NCBI GenBank assembly: GCA_021787735.1
Contig: JAJYLL010000026.1
Coordinates: 1 to 47,430, forward strand
DNA: 47,430 nt
Direction of reading: 5' to 3'
From: Acidobacteriota bacterium
GTDB lineage: Bacteria > Acidobacteriota > Terriglobia > UBA7540
Positions within the stretch are counted from its first letter, which is position 1; each line of letters opens with the position of its first letter. The notes under the pieces were generated by a model. The model had not been told where the DNA came from, made no database searches, and saw only the letters and a program-made list of their open reading frames with translations. Shown here one piece after another: positions 39,021-47,241 of this stretch. The translations under genes were made by a program, and so were the position numbers.

Positions 39021-39034
39021 CGCCTCACTGTCAA
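39010..39034 (-). promoter_or_regulatory. Promoter of the arsR-efflux operon
   Basis: Reading leftward, a perfect -35 TTGACA (39029-39034) is followed after about 15 bases by TATAGA-like -10 sequence inside the palindrome. Repressor bound at the palindrome would cover the -10 element and start site. The spacing is slightly short, so the exact -10 is uncertain. Confidence 0.55.
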
Positions 39035-39485
39035 CAGTTTTTTTGAGTGCTTCAATGGCTCGCCTGTTGCCGGGCCTGATGACCGCAATTCTTGACTGGA
39101 AGCCCATACCTTTCCGTTGGCTTGGGGAAAGTGCGGCACAGTGGGGGGGCACCGGACCCGAGCAGGGAAGGCGGATGTCTCAGAGATGCTAAGAATGTTG
39201 GGAATCCGTGGTATTATGGTGGCGCTGCAGGTAGTGGCATGAGGACAGCTTTTCCAGCGGTTCTCGGTTAAGCACTACGAGTTCTTCAAGGGTCCCGCGC
39301 TTGGGGGAAAGGGGCGGCAGCCGCCAAAAGGCAGGAGATATTGCCGAGAACCCCCGGGCGTTGATTGTCAGCACAATGGACGCCAGCACGGCCGAGAAGC
39401 GCTTTTCTAGCCGACCGGAGGTGCTGGGCGCGTTCGTTACCGGGGAGGTGGAGAATAACGATTCCTTTAGAAATGGAGAACTAAG
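39035..39485. other. Intergenic region before the PEGA protein, no gene seen
   Basis: About 450 bases. A GC-rich hairpin (GGCGGC...GCCGCC, around 39313-39326) is present. Short open frames have no recognisable protein content. The promoter for the rightward PEGA gene is presumably here. Confidence 0.4.
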
Positions 39486-40124
39486 ATGTCACAGCGACTT
39501 CAGTTTGTGTGTGTAATTGCAGTTTCTTTCCTTGCCTCAGTGGTGTTGGCCCAGGGCCAGGGCGTGGGTGCCACCGCACGAGGGACCGCCAACCTGCTTC
39601 CAGATGCCGGCCAGGCCATGGCGGCGTCTGCATTTCCCGGGCAATCCGGTTCAACATCTTACACATTTGCCGCCACCCCTAAGCCTCAGGACAATAGCCA
39701 GCAGCAGGGCAACTCCGGCCAGGGGCAAAGCCAGAACGGGAACCAGAACCAAGGCTCGATCACAAACCAAAACCTGAACCAGACCCAGAACCAGAATCAG
39801 AACAACCAGGGACAGGCAAAGGGCAAAGATGAAACCGCCCCGCCAAAGCCTTCGTATCTGACCTACACGGTGAAGAAGAAGTCGCTGGAGGAGCAAGCCA
39901 AGACAGGTAAGGCTCTGGCTGTTGATTTCAAGTCCGTTCCTGTCGGCGCGACCATTACCGTTGACGGCTACTTTGTGGGCAACACGCCGACGACGGCGCA
40001 GATCCCGGTCGGCAAACACCTGGTCTCCATCACAAAATGGGGCTACGAGTCGTGGTCGCAGGAGTTGGACGTTGCCGCCGGCAAGGATCTGAGCGTCAAT
40101 CCCAAGTTGAAGAGCAACTGGTAG
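39486..40124 (+). CDS. Secreted Asn/Gln-rich protein with C-terminal PEGA domain
   Basis: 212 residues. Signal peptide FVCVIAVSFLASVVLAQG. A low-complexity segment at about 78-112 is made almost wholly of Asn, Gln, Gly and Ser (QQQGNSGQGQSQNGNQNQGS, then repeated NQ pairs). The C-terminal PEGA domain is clear: DFKSVPVGATITVDGYFVGNTPTTAQIPVGKHLVSITKWGYESWSQELDV. PEGA domains are surface beta-sandwiches often found with S-layer or envelope proteins. The linker resembles prion-like or phase-separating tracts, but in a secreted protein it may simply be a flexible spacer. ATG 39486 follows GGAG. No partner is obvious. Confidence 0.82.
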   Translation: MSQRLQFVCVIAVSFLASVVLAQGQGVGATARGTANLLPDAGQAMAASAFPGQSGSTSYTFAATPKPQDNSQQQGNSGQGQSQNGNQNQGSITNQNLNQTQNQNQNNQGQAKGKDETAPPKPSYLTYTVKKKSLEEQAKTGKALAVDFKSVPVGATITVDGYFVGNTPTTAQIPVGKHLVSITKWGYESWSQELDVAAGKDLSVNPKLKSNW

Positions 40125-40581
40125 TTGTCAACGTTTCCCGGCGCTCACGTGTACTGCTACCGGCAAAACTATTTCTCCAGGCCGACGATAGAATCGTTTC
40201 GTCGCTTGGGCGATCATAATGGTGTTTTTTGAGGGTGCCCTTATGACCGCTACAGCGATGGGGGGTGCTGACCAGTTTTTTACTTCGGCGCCTCGATTTA
40301 TCGCTGTCCAGTGCCCGTTCAGGCGGTGCCACAAAACAAAGGCCTTATATTTGGTCGCACCTGGCCGGCCAGCAAGAATTTCCAGTCAGTGTGTATTCCT
40401 TTCCCGTTTCATACCATCCCTAAAGTCAGCCCCGAACCATATTTGATTGAATTAACGTTGATTACTATTTCGTTATCGGCTTGGAATCAAACTTGCCACA
40501 GGAAGTGGGGAAATCCGTGTGCGCAATTTAATCCTTCTCCTGGCTCTTTGCACCACACGACCATTTTCCGGAGGTGGGTCC
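40125..40581. other. Intergenic region between PEGA and coiled-coil genes, no gene seen
   Basis: 457 bases. No tRNA, terminator or convincing frame. Two stretches, TGTTTTTTGAGG near 40223 and an AT-rich part around 40435-40480, may belong to a promoter for the next gene. An in-frame upstream start at 40519 for that gene was not chosen. Confidence 0.4.
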
Positions 40582-41574
40582 ATGTCGATACTACATTTGG
40601 ATGAGGATCGAAGGGAGCAGCGAACGCCCAGATTCGACGATGTCGAACTTGATTCACCCGAAGCATACGACGATTTCAGGTACGACAAAGAGCTGCCGAT
40701 ATACAAGCGGAGGAACGTAGGTTTATGGACGGCATTCGTGCTCCTGACTGCAGTCGTGGCGGCTATAGCAGCATACGGATATTGGGCGATGTACAACCAG
40801 AACAGTCAGCTTGCCTGGTTGCCAAGCCTGTCAAAATCGATCTCTTCGATAGGCGAGCGCACAGACGTTCTGGGAAACGACCTGAAAGATTGGGCTTCCA
40901 GACAGGAGAAACTGAATACAGCTTTGCACAATATCAGGGCGGGATTTGCATCTCAGTTGCGCAGTGTCCGTGAGCACGCAGATCAACTGGTCAACGAGGC
41001 GTCGCTGAAACAACACGCAGAGCTGGAACAGCGGGCGGCAGCGCTCAAGGCGCAAATAGAAAACGTGGCATCCCGCCAGCAAGCCGACAAGGTCCATATG
41101 GCCAAGCTTGATGAGGAGATGGCAAGCCAGCGCCAGGAACTCGCATCCGTTAAAGAGAGCAGCAACCGGCAATTGGCGTCGCTGCAGCAACAACAGATTT
41201 CGACGCAAGGCCAGATTGCATCCATCAATAAGACGCTTTCAAGCGATCAGGTGGATTTCGAGGCGGAGAAGAACCATGATAATGCGATCGTGCCGGGCGT
41301 ATCGCTTCATCTGACGGCCACGGATGTTTCTCATCAACGTTACGCCGCGTGGGTCTGGCTCACCGAGAGCAGACGCCGGATTTGGGTGCGCGCCCAGACC
41401 GTTGAGACGCCGCTGGTGTTCTACCCTGATGCTAATGACGAACCATATGAACTGGTTGTAACGAGAGTCGGCCCAAGGGGCGTTGCGGGCTTCATGCTGG
41501 TTCCAAGTGACTCAAAAGCCAACGGCACGGACGTTGCCTCAAACAGCAAACCCATCACAAGGCCGGGCCCATGA
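40582..41574 (+). CDS. Membrane-anchored coiled-coil protein of unknown function
   Basis: 330 residues. An acidic cytoplasmic N-terminus (SILHLDEDRREQRTPRFDDVELDSPEAYDD) precedes one membrane span, LWTAFVLLTAVVAAIAAYGYW. The periplasmic part is a long Gln/Ala/Glu-rich coiled coil (about 85-220; KQHAELEQRAAALKAQIENVASRQQ), followed by a compact C-terminal region ending VGPRGVAGFMLVPSD. The topology recalls envelope spacer or secretion-linked proteins, but no family is recognised. ATG 40582 follows GGAGGTG; the longer frame from 40519 adds a Cys-containing segment with no good start site. It follows the PEGA gene in the same direction. Confidence 0.75.
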   Translation: MSILHLDEDRREQRTPRFDDVELDSPEAYDDFRYDKELPIYKRRNVGLWTAFVLLTAVVAAIAAYGYWAMYNQNSQLAWLPSLSKSISSIGERTDVLGNDLKDWASRQEKLNTALHNIRAGFASQLRSVREHADQLVNEASLKQHAELEQRAAALKAQIENVASRQQADKVHMAKLDEEMASQRQELASVKESSNRQLASLQQQQISTQGQIASINKTLSSDQVDFEAEKNHDNAIVPGVSLHLTATDVSHQRYAAWVWLTESRRRIWVRAQTVETPLVFYPDANDEPYELVVTRVGPRGVAGFMLVPSDSKANGTDVASNSKPITRPGP

Positions 41575-41649
41575 GGTTTCTACCGGGTGTGGGCGTCAAC
41601 GAGTGCTCGTAGAGACTGTGGGAATCGAACCGTTCACGAAGCTTTGAGT

Positions 41650-43869
41650 TCATTTGTCGTCTGCCGAAACTAATCTGCCGGCGGTCTGCTTTGCGTCCTT
41701 GACACAGCGGAATCCCAGGGTGCCTGCGCGGTCGAGGCTGGGAGCCATCAGCAGATACTTGCCGTGCTCATCCAGCCGGTACGCCTGCGGGAAATACCAG
41801 CGGCTGCCCTGCGGCTGATAGTAGCTGCCACCCCGCAGGATTGCCGCCCGCGTGTGGGGGTCCTCAAATTCATCGGTCCACTGCCACACGTTGCCGACCA
41901 GGTCCATCACTCCAAACGGGCTCGCGCCGGCGGGGTGGGCGCTTGCATTGTCGGGACCGCGAAGCGTGCGGCCTTTATCGGGCGCGGGCACTGCCGCGGC
42001 GTTCCACTCGTTTCCCCAGGGATAAAGGCGGCCGTCGGAGCCTTGCGCGGCGTATTGCCATTCCCATTCGTGCGGCAGGCGTTTGCCGGCCCATTTGGCG
42101 TACGCTCTTGCGTCTTCCAATGAGACCCAGGTGACGGGTTTGTCTCCCCAGCCTTCCGGATACGTTCCGTTCTTCCAGTCCTTCAGGAAATTGAGGTCGT
42201 CAGCGGGATGATAATGGGTTGCGTCGAGAAACTTCTTGAACTCAGCGTTGGTCACCGGATACTTGTCGATGTAGAACGGCTTCACTTCCATCTCATGGTT
42301 GTGCTGGCGGCGCGGCGAATCCTCCCACGGATATTGGACGTCCACTCCGATGTCGTTGCCGCCTTCCACCATGATTCCTGAAACGCGAAAGTCAAACTTT
42401 CCTCCCGGAATGTAAACCATTCCCGGCGGCGCGCTGGGCGCGGGCGTTGTGGGCGGTATGGGAACGATGTTCTGCGGCAGAAAATGCCACTCATTCGAGT
42501 AACTCGAGAGCGGCCGCTCCGCCATCTGGTGCATCGCGCTCAGCAACTGCTGCTCACTTGCCGTCAGGGCTTTTGTGGCCAGAACGGCGCCATAGCTATG
42601 CGCTTCCATCGAAAAACTCAATGTCGCCATCGAGCCCTTGATTTCCGGCTGTAGCTCGACGCCGTGCCACAAGTCGTAGTAGTGCATTCCGGGTTCGTAC
42701 GCCACTGCCATCTCGCGACCTGAAAGATCGAACTCATTACGGTTGACGATGGTCCAGAGTGTTTCGGCGTTGCCCGGCCACTGGCTGGCGAAGGAGCCGT
42801 AGTGCATCATGGGTGCGAAAGGCGTCCAGCCGGGGCTTGCCAGCAACTGCCAGAAAGCCCGTTCGATGGTAGCAATTCGCCGCAGGGCTTGCGCGTCGCG
42901 GTCATCGATCTGGTTCCAGATGCCCCAGATGTTTTCCCAACTTTCGTAACCCACGCCGTTGAAGAAAGCGTACTGAAGGTTGTCCACTTTGTTCCGGGCC
43001 CAACGGTCGCAGACGTTCACCATGTAGCGCGATTCAAGCCACTTGTTCTTGCTGATCATGGGCTGGAACGGATATTTCCAATAACCCCAACCAAGATTGT
43101 TCCAGGCAATGGCAACGTCGTTGTCGCCGGAGTTGCCGCCCTCAGGCTCAAAGACGATGGGGTGGCCGGTCTTGTCCGAGGCGATGCGGAAGGCCAGAGG
43201 GGCCGCGCCCATCGTGTCGCCATTGATCCCGTCTGCGCCGATCTCGGCCATCAACTTTGCCAACGTCTGCCAGTCCGGTGTGCCTTCGGCCCGAGTTCCC
43301 TGGTCCCATGGGTTGTAAGGAAAAAGCACTCGCACGCCATGGCGATGGAAGTCCTCGACCATGGCTTTGAGGCCCGCGATGCCACCCGGCATGTCACGGA
43401 TCAAGTCAAACTGGTTCCGGTTATCAATCCCGATGTTCGGATAGGTGGGCCAGATCAGCACGGAGTCGATGCCGCCATAGCGCTTCTTGAGGTCTTCCAG
43501 GTAACGCCCCACCGTGTATTTGCCGGTAACGGGATCGTAGAAAAACCGGTCGTGGGCCATCATCTGCGGCTGAATGAAGGAGCGCTGCACCCACTGGAAT
43601 TCCGGGCGGCGATACTCAGCGTCATCGAAACCGATGCGGATCAGATGCTCCATCCGCCAGTGGCACACGTCTTCAAGCCACGACTTCCAGGCCGCCTCAG
43701 AAATCGGACGTTCGCCCCCAACCGCGCAGCAATGGTCGCCCATCGCGGTCGGGTTTGCCGGCCCCGGAATCTGCTCGCCCTCGGGCGGATACTTTGTATC
43801 CTGCGCGAACAGGCCCACAGCCATCAGCATGACAAGCACGATCAGAATGCATGACCTGAATTTCCGCAT
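41650..43869 (-). CDS. Secreted fusion: glycoside-hydrolase-like barrel plus SUMF1/FGE-like domain without active-site cysteines
   Basis: About 739 residues. Signal peptide CILIVLVMLMAVGLFAQ. The N-terminal part (about 30-430) looks like a (beta/alpha)8 glycosidase: GGIDSVLIWPTYPNIGIDNRNQFDLI, FHRHGVRVLFPYNPWD, IGADGINGDTMGAAP, HPIVFEPEGGNSGDNDVA. The C-terminal part (about 505-725) is a SUMF1/formylglycine-generating-enzyme fold: GMVYIPGGKFDF, FYIDKYPVTNAEFKKFLDAT, RLPHEWEWQYAAQGSDGRLYPWGNEW, GVMDLVGNVWQWTDEF, ILRGGSYYQPQGSRW, TLGFRCV. In true FGEs the segment after GGSY carries two cysteines; here they are absent, so the domain is probably a binding or structural module. ATG 43869 follows GGGAGG. 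Downstream of the MFS and epimerase genes. Confidence 0.78.
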   Translation of the reverse strand: MRKFRSCILIVLVMLMAVGLFAQDTKYPPEGEQIPGPANPTAMGDHCCAVGGERPISEAAWKSWLEDVCHWRMEHLIRIGFDDAEYRRPEFQWVQRSFIQPQMMAHDRFFYDPVTGKYTVGRYLEDLKKRYGGIDSVLIWPTYPNIGIDNRNQFDLIRDMPGGIAGLKAMVEDFHRHGVRVLFPYNPWDQGTRAEGTPDWQTLAKLMAEIGADGINGDTMGAAPLAFRIASDKTGHPIVFEPEGGNSGDNDVAIAWNNLGWGYWKYPFQPMISKNKWLESRYMVNVCDRWARNKVDNLQYAFFNGVGYESWENIWGIWNQIDDRDAQALRRIATIERAFWQLLASPGWTPFAPMMHYGSFASQWPGNAETLWTIVNRNEFDLSGREMAVAYEPGMHYYDLWHGVELQPEIKGSMATLSFSMEAHSYGAVLATKALTASEQQLLSAMHQMAERPLSSYSNEWHFLPQNIVPIPPTTPAPSAPPGMVYIPGGKFDFRVSGIMVEGGNDIGVDVQYPWEDSPRRQHNHEMEVKPFYIDKYPVTNAEFKKFLDATHYHPADDLNFLKDWKNGTYPEGWGDKPVTWVSLEDARAYAKWAGKRLPHEWEWQYAAQGSDGRLYPWGNEWNAAAVPAPDKGRTLRGPDNASAHPAGASPFGVMDLVGNVWQWTDEFEDPHTRAAILRGGSYYQPQGSRWYFPQAYRLDEHGKYLLMAPSLDRAGTLGFRCVKDAKQTAGRLVSADDK

Positions 43870-44623
43870 ACCAACCTCCCTCTCGAATGGGCATGCCCGC
43901 AAATAAGTAAACCTGCACCGCATTCACCGGGCCATTGACTTCACCGCAAGACAAAATCCGGAACCACGCTCCAGTGCACCCTTGTATATCCACCAAGAGT
44001 CTGTGCGTGGCAAGACAGCCGTCCATGGTGCCAGAGGCAAGAGCCTCTCCTGGCAAGGGCTGTGTTAAAAAAACATACTGGAGGGAACAGGCAAACTCAA
44101 CAACTTTGCTGCGGACGGGGTCTCTGCCCGCCGGTCAGCCCAGATGATTACGCCGACCTAAAGGATCGTAATGCCATGCATTTCGTCTCACGTCAAAACA
44201 GCTTGCCTGAAAAATTGAATGTAAATGTCTGGCGACCGTGAGTTCGAGGGATCGTTTCTTGAGTTGATGGTGTGCGCACTGGCGGGACTTAGGAAAAGTC
44301 GCATTGCACACTAATGGAGGGAATTGCCCTGGTCGTAGTTCGGAGGGAGGAAATTGAACCATTAGCAGCGGTCCACAGGTCGTAAGACATTGATTCTGCG
44401 ATAAGGCAAATGTGCTAAACCCGCCACTAACGCTAAACGGCCCGGCTCTGCCGAGGTGGCTCCTACCCGCAATAGTTGACTTCCGTGTTGTCATCGATCA
44501 GCTGTCTTCTGGCGATCGAGTAACCCGCCAATGATTGCAAAGAGTCGCTTATTTTTAACCGCCATGTGCTTTTTGTCCACACTGCATACCCAGGAATGCC
44601 TTTGCCTTTATCCCCTCACAGGA
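43870..44623. other. Intergenic region between MFS and fusion genes, no gene seen
   Basis: 754 bases, one of the longest gaps in the window. Candidate frames on both strands (for example 44135-44494) have no family-like content or start signals. No tRNA or terminator hairpin with a T-run was found. It may contain the promoter of the fusion gene and possibly remnants of a lost gene. Confidence 0.4.
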
Positions 44624-45889
44624 TCAGATTTCAAAGTATCGATTGGGCAGCAGGCGATAGACCAGGAACAGGGCAAGGGGGTGCATCAACCCGGCCATAA
44701 TGAAAATCGGTGTATAAGAGAATTTGGTCACAACGTAGCCCGTGCCCAAGGTGGCGATAATGCCTCCTACCGCACCCGCCATTCCGGAAAATCCCGTCGC
44801 GGTCCCCACCTCCGGGCCATGAAACAGGTCCGTTGGCAGTGTCAGTAGGTTGGCAATCCATATTCCATGGCCGAAAATAATGAGAGAGGTTGCAGCAATG
44901 GCCAGTCCGGCAGAAGGTGCAAGAGGTGCCAGAATCGCTGACGGCAACAGGCAGGCGCCCAGCGCCATGGCAAACTTGCGTGACCTGGAAAGTTCCCAGC
45001 CGCTGCGCATGAGCCGTCCCGAAAGCCATCCGCCAAAGATGTATCCCACATCCCCGAAAAGGAAAGGCACCCAGGCAAATTCCCCGATCTGGGCCAGGTT
45101 GAAACCCCGCTCCTGATGAAGATACGAAGGTAGCCAGAAGATGATGAAATAGATAACCGGATCAGTAAAGAACCGGGCGATCATCAGCGCATAGCACTGG
45201 CGTGACTTAAGAACCCTTCGCCAGTTCAGCCGGTCACCGCGGGCAGGCTGCGTTTCTTCCGGCGGACGCACCTTGTCTTTGATCTCAAGATATTCTTCCT
45301 CACGAAGCCAGCGGTTCTTGTGCGGAGGTTCGTAAAGGACCAGCCACAGCACAAGCCAGATCAAGCCCAGGCCGCCGGTGAAAATGAAAGCCGAGCGCCA
45401 TCCGTAGTGCAGTGTCAGAAACGCGGCGAGCGGGGGAGCGATCGCCGCCCCCAGCGACGACCCGGCATTGAAGATGCCCACGCCGATGCCCCGCTGGTCC
45501 GCCGGAAACCATTCGGCAATGGCCTTGGTGGCCGCCGGGAAGTTGCCGGGTTCGGCCAGCCCCAGCAGAAATCGGTAGAAGGCCAGCGACCATTTACCCT
45601 TTGCAAAGCCGTGAAGGATCTCCGCCACCGACCATGTGGAAATGAAGACGGCGAAGCCTTTTCGCGTCCCCAGACGGTCAACCACATAGCCGGAAACGGC
45701 ATACATGATGGCGTAAGCGAAGAGGAAAATACTGACAATCTGCGCGTAGTCTTCATCAGTCAGCGAGAGATGATGGCGCACGTCCGGGATGACGACTGAC
45801 AGCGTCAGGCGATCGGTGTAGTTGATTACCGTTGCCGCCAACAGAAGGCCGGCAAGAAACCAGCGCAGTTTTGGAATTTTAGCTCTCAT
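44624..45889 (-). CDS. MFS transporter, anion:cation symporter (ACS) type
   Basis: 421 residues, 12 membrane segments. RWFLAGLLLAATVINYTDRLTLSVVIPDV is the ACS-family TM1 signature, with the D-R pair. YVVDRLGTRKGF is the inter-TM2-3 motif, and FYRFLLGLAEPGNFPAATKAIAEWFPADQRGIGVGIFNAGSSLG is highly characteristic of hexuronate/galactonate/glucarate symporters. LTLPTDLFHGPEVGTATGFSGMAGAVGGI is also typical. It likely imports a sugar acid or related organic anion. The ribosome-binding site before ATG 45889 is weak. It is 58 bases downstream of the epimerase gene on the same strand, so uptake and interconversion of one sugar are probably linked. Confidence 0.9.
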   Translation of the reverse strand: MRAKIPKLRWFLAGLLLAATVINYTDRLTLSVVIPDVRHHLSLTDEDYAQIVSIFLFAYAIMYAVSGYVVDRLGTRKGFAVFISTWSVAEILHGFAKGKWSLAFYRFLLGLAEPGNFPAATKAIAEWFPADQRGIGVGIFNAGSSLGAAIAPPLAAFLTLHYGWRSAFIFTGGLGLIWLVLWLVLYEPPHKNRWLREEEYLEIKDKVRPPEETQPARGDRLNWRRVLKSRQCYALMIARFFTDPVIYFIIFWLPSYLHQERGFNLAQIGEFAWVPFLFGDVGYIFGGWLSGRLMRSGWELSRSRKFAMALGACLLPSAILAPLAPSAGLAIAATSLIIFGHGIWIANLLTLPTDLFHGPEVGTATGFSGMAGAVGGIIATLGTGYVVTKFSYTPIFIMAGLMHPLALFLVYRLLPNRYFEI

Positions 45890-45947
45890 GCCCTGCGGTG
45901 CCAGCGCCCCTGGAGATCCTCTCCTGCTCTTGGCGTGCTGCTTCAGC

Positions 45948-47105
45948 TCACTGTTCCAGCAATTGCATGATCAGGATGGCCGCGCGAGGAAGGTGGAAGG
46001 GGTCTTTCACCGGCAGCGCAATCACCTCCGTGGTTGGCTTCCCTTCCCGTGTCAGACGCTGCCGCCACTCTCCGACTTCCGGCATGGGGAAGTGTGAAAA
46101 CGCCCACACATGGACCTTCTCATACCATTCCTTGCACCACGCTTCACCCGTCAGATGCTGCGCAAGCAACAGGGCGTAAAGAGCCTCGGTATGCGGCCAC
46201 CAGAGCTTCTTGTCGCCATGCGGCAGGTAAGGCTCATGTCCCTCGATGTCGATTCCTAGGAAGATGCCCCCGAATTCAGGATCCCATCCCTTTTCAAGGT
46301 GCCATCGGATGACTTCTGAAGCGCGGTGGGCCAGCGCCTGGTCGCCTCTGCGCTTCGCCCGGTGCAGGACAAACCACATGGACTCGATGGCGTGTCCGGG
46401 CATTACAAATGTCCCGGCGTTGGGTGGCAACTCTTCATACTTGTCAGTCAGGAATTCCAGCAGAACCTTCCGTTCCGGCCGCACAAAATGGTCCATCACC
46501 CGTCCGGCATAGCCATCGGCCAGCGCGTCGAGGTTGCTGTCACCCGTCGTCTGCGCCAGTTCACCCGTTGTTTCTGTCATGATCATCGGCACGCCATGGT
46601 TCTTCCACCCGGCAGGCAGCGGGTAAGGTGCAGTCTCAGTAAAGTCCGGCTCTTCGATCCTTCGCCGCACGCGATCAAACGTCGTTTTCGCAATTGAAAG
46701 GATTTCAGCATCTTTTACCGCGCGGTAGTATTCGCTCAAGCCATAGACCACGAAACAGTCAGTGTAAATACTTGTCGCACCTTCAATCACCTTTCCTGCC
46801 CGGTCCGTGTGATAGACCCACCTCCCCTGGTCGTCCCGTCCGTGTGCAAGCAGAAAGCGGACGGAATTCTCGACTACCTTCAAGAACTCCGGACGCTTCT
46901 CCACCCGGTTGTACAGCGCCGCAAAGGTCCAGACAGACCGTGCCTGCGACCACGTGAATTTGTCGCCGCTGACGGGCGAGCCATCCTCGTTCATGCAGCT
47001 CAGTACGCCGCCTTCTTCCCAGTCAATTCCATGCCTTAGCCAGAAAGGAACCACCCCGTCCAGCAGAAGGCTGCGATACAGGCCATAGAGTCTTTTGCTG
47101 TCCAT
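45948..47105 (-). CDS. AGE-family N-acylglucosamine 2-epimerase / cellobiose 2-epimerase-like
   Basis: About 385 residues forming an (alpha/alpha)6 barrel. Motifs: PFWLRHGIDWEEGGVLSCMNEDG, WSQARSVWTFAALYN, IYTDCFVVYGLSEYYRA, the His-bearing MPGHAIESMWFVLHRA, GWDPEFGGIF, and KLWWPHTEALYALLLAQH near the C-terminus. These His residues are the acid/base pair of the family. It interconverts glucose- and mannose-type sugars at C2. ATG 47105 is used (GGGAAG upstream); TTG 47114 is possible. First gene of a leftward unit with the ACS transporter. Next to a secreted glycosidase-like fusion, so it belongs to sugar use. Confidence 0.9.
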   Translation of the reverse strand: MDSKRLYGLYRSLLLDGVVPFWLRHGIDWEEGGVLSCMNEDGSPVSGDKFTWSQARSVWTFAALYNRVEKRPEFLKVVENSVRFLLAHGRDDQGRWVYHTDRAGKVIEGATSIYTDCFVVYGLSEYYRAVKDAEILSIAKTTFDRVRRRIEEPDFTETAPYPLPAGWKNHGVPMIMTETTGELAQTTGDSNLDALADGYAGRVMDHFVRPERKVLLEFLTDKYEELPPNAGTFVMPGHAIESMWFVLHRAKRRGDQALAHRASEVIRWHLEKGWDPEFGGIFLGIDIEGHEPYLPHGDKKLWWPHTEALYALLLAQHLTGEAWCKEWYEKVHVWAFSHFPMPEVGEWRQRLTREGKPTTEVIALPVKDPFHLPRAAILIMQLLEQ

Positions 47106-47241
47106 ATTGAACAAGCTTCCCAGAATATAGTGAAGGATTGGCGACGAGGCAAATCACTAACCCAGACGGCAAACTGAAAAGTCACCCCACCTTTTTACTC
47201 GGGACGGGGGCTAAATACTCCGGATGAAACTTTTACCACCT

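Noticed and set aside
41619..41632. GGGAATCGAACC, resembling a tRNA T loop on the minus strand
   Set aside because: The flanking bases do not form a T stem and no other tRNA arm is present.
42802..43854. 350-codon frame antisense to the SUMF1 fusion
   Set aside because: Shadow frame; no start signals or family resemblance.
44135..44494. 119-codon frame in the long gap before the ACS transporter
   Set aside because: Irregular composition, no ribosome-binding site and no recognisable domain.
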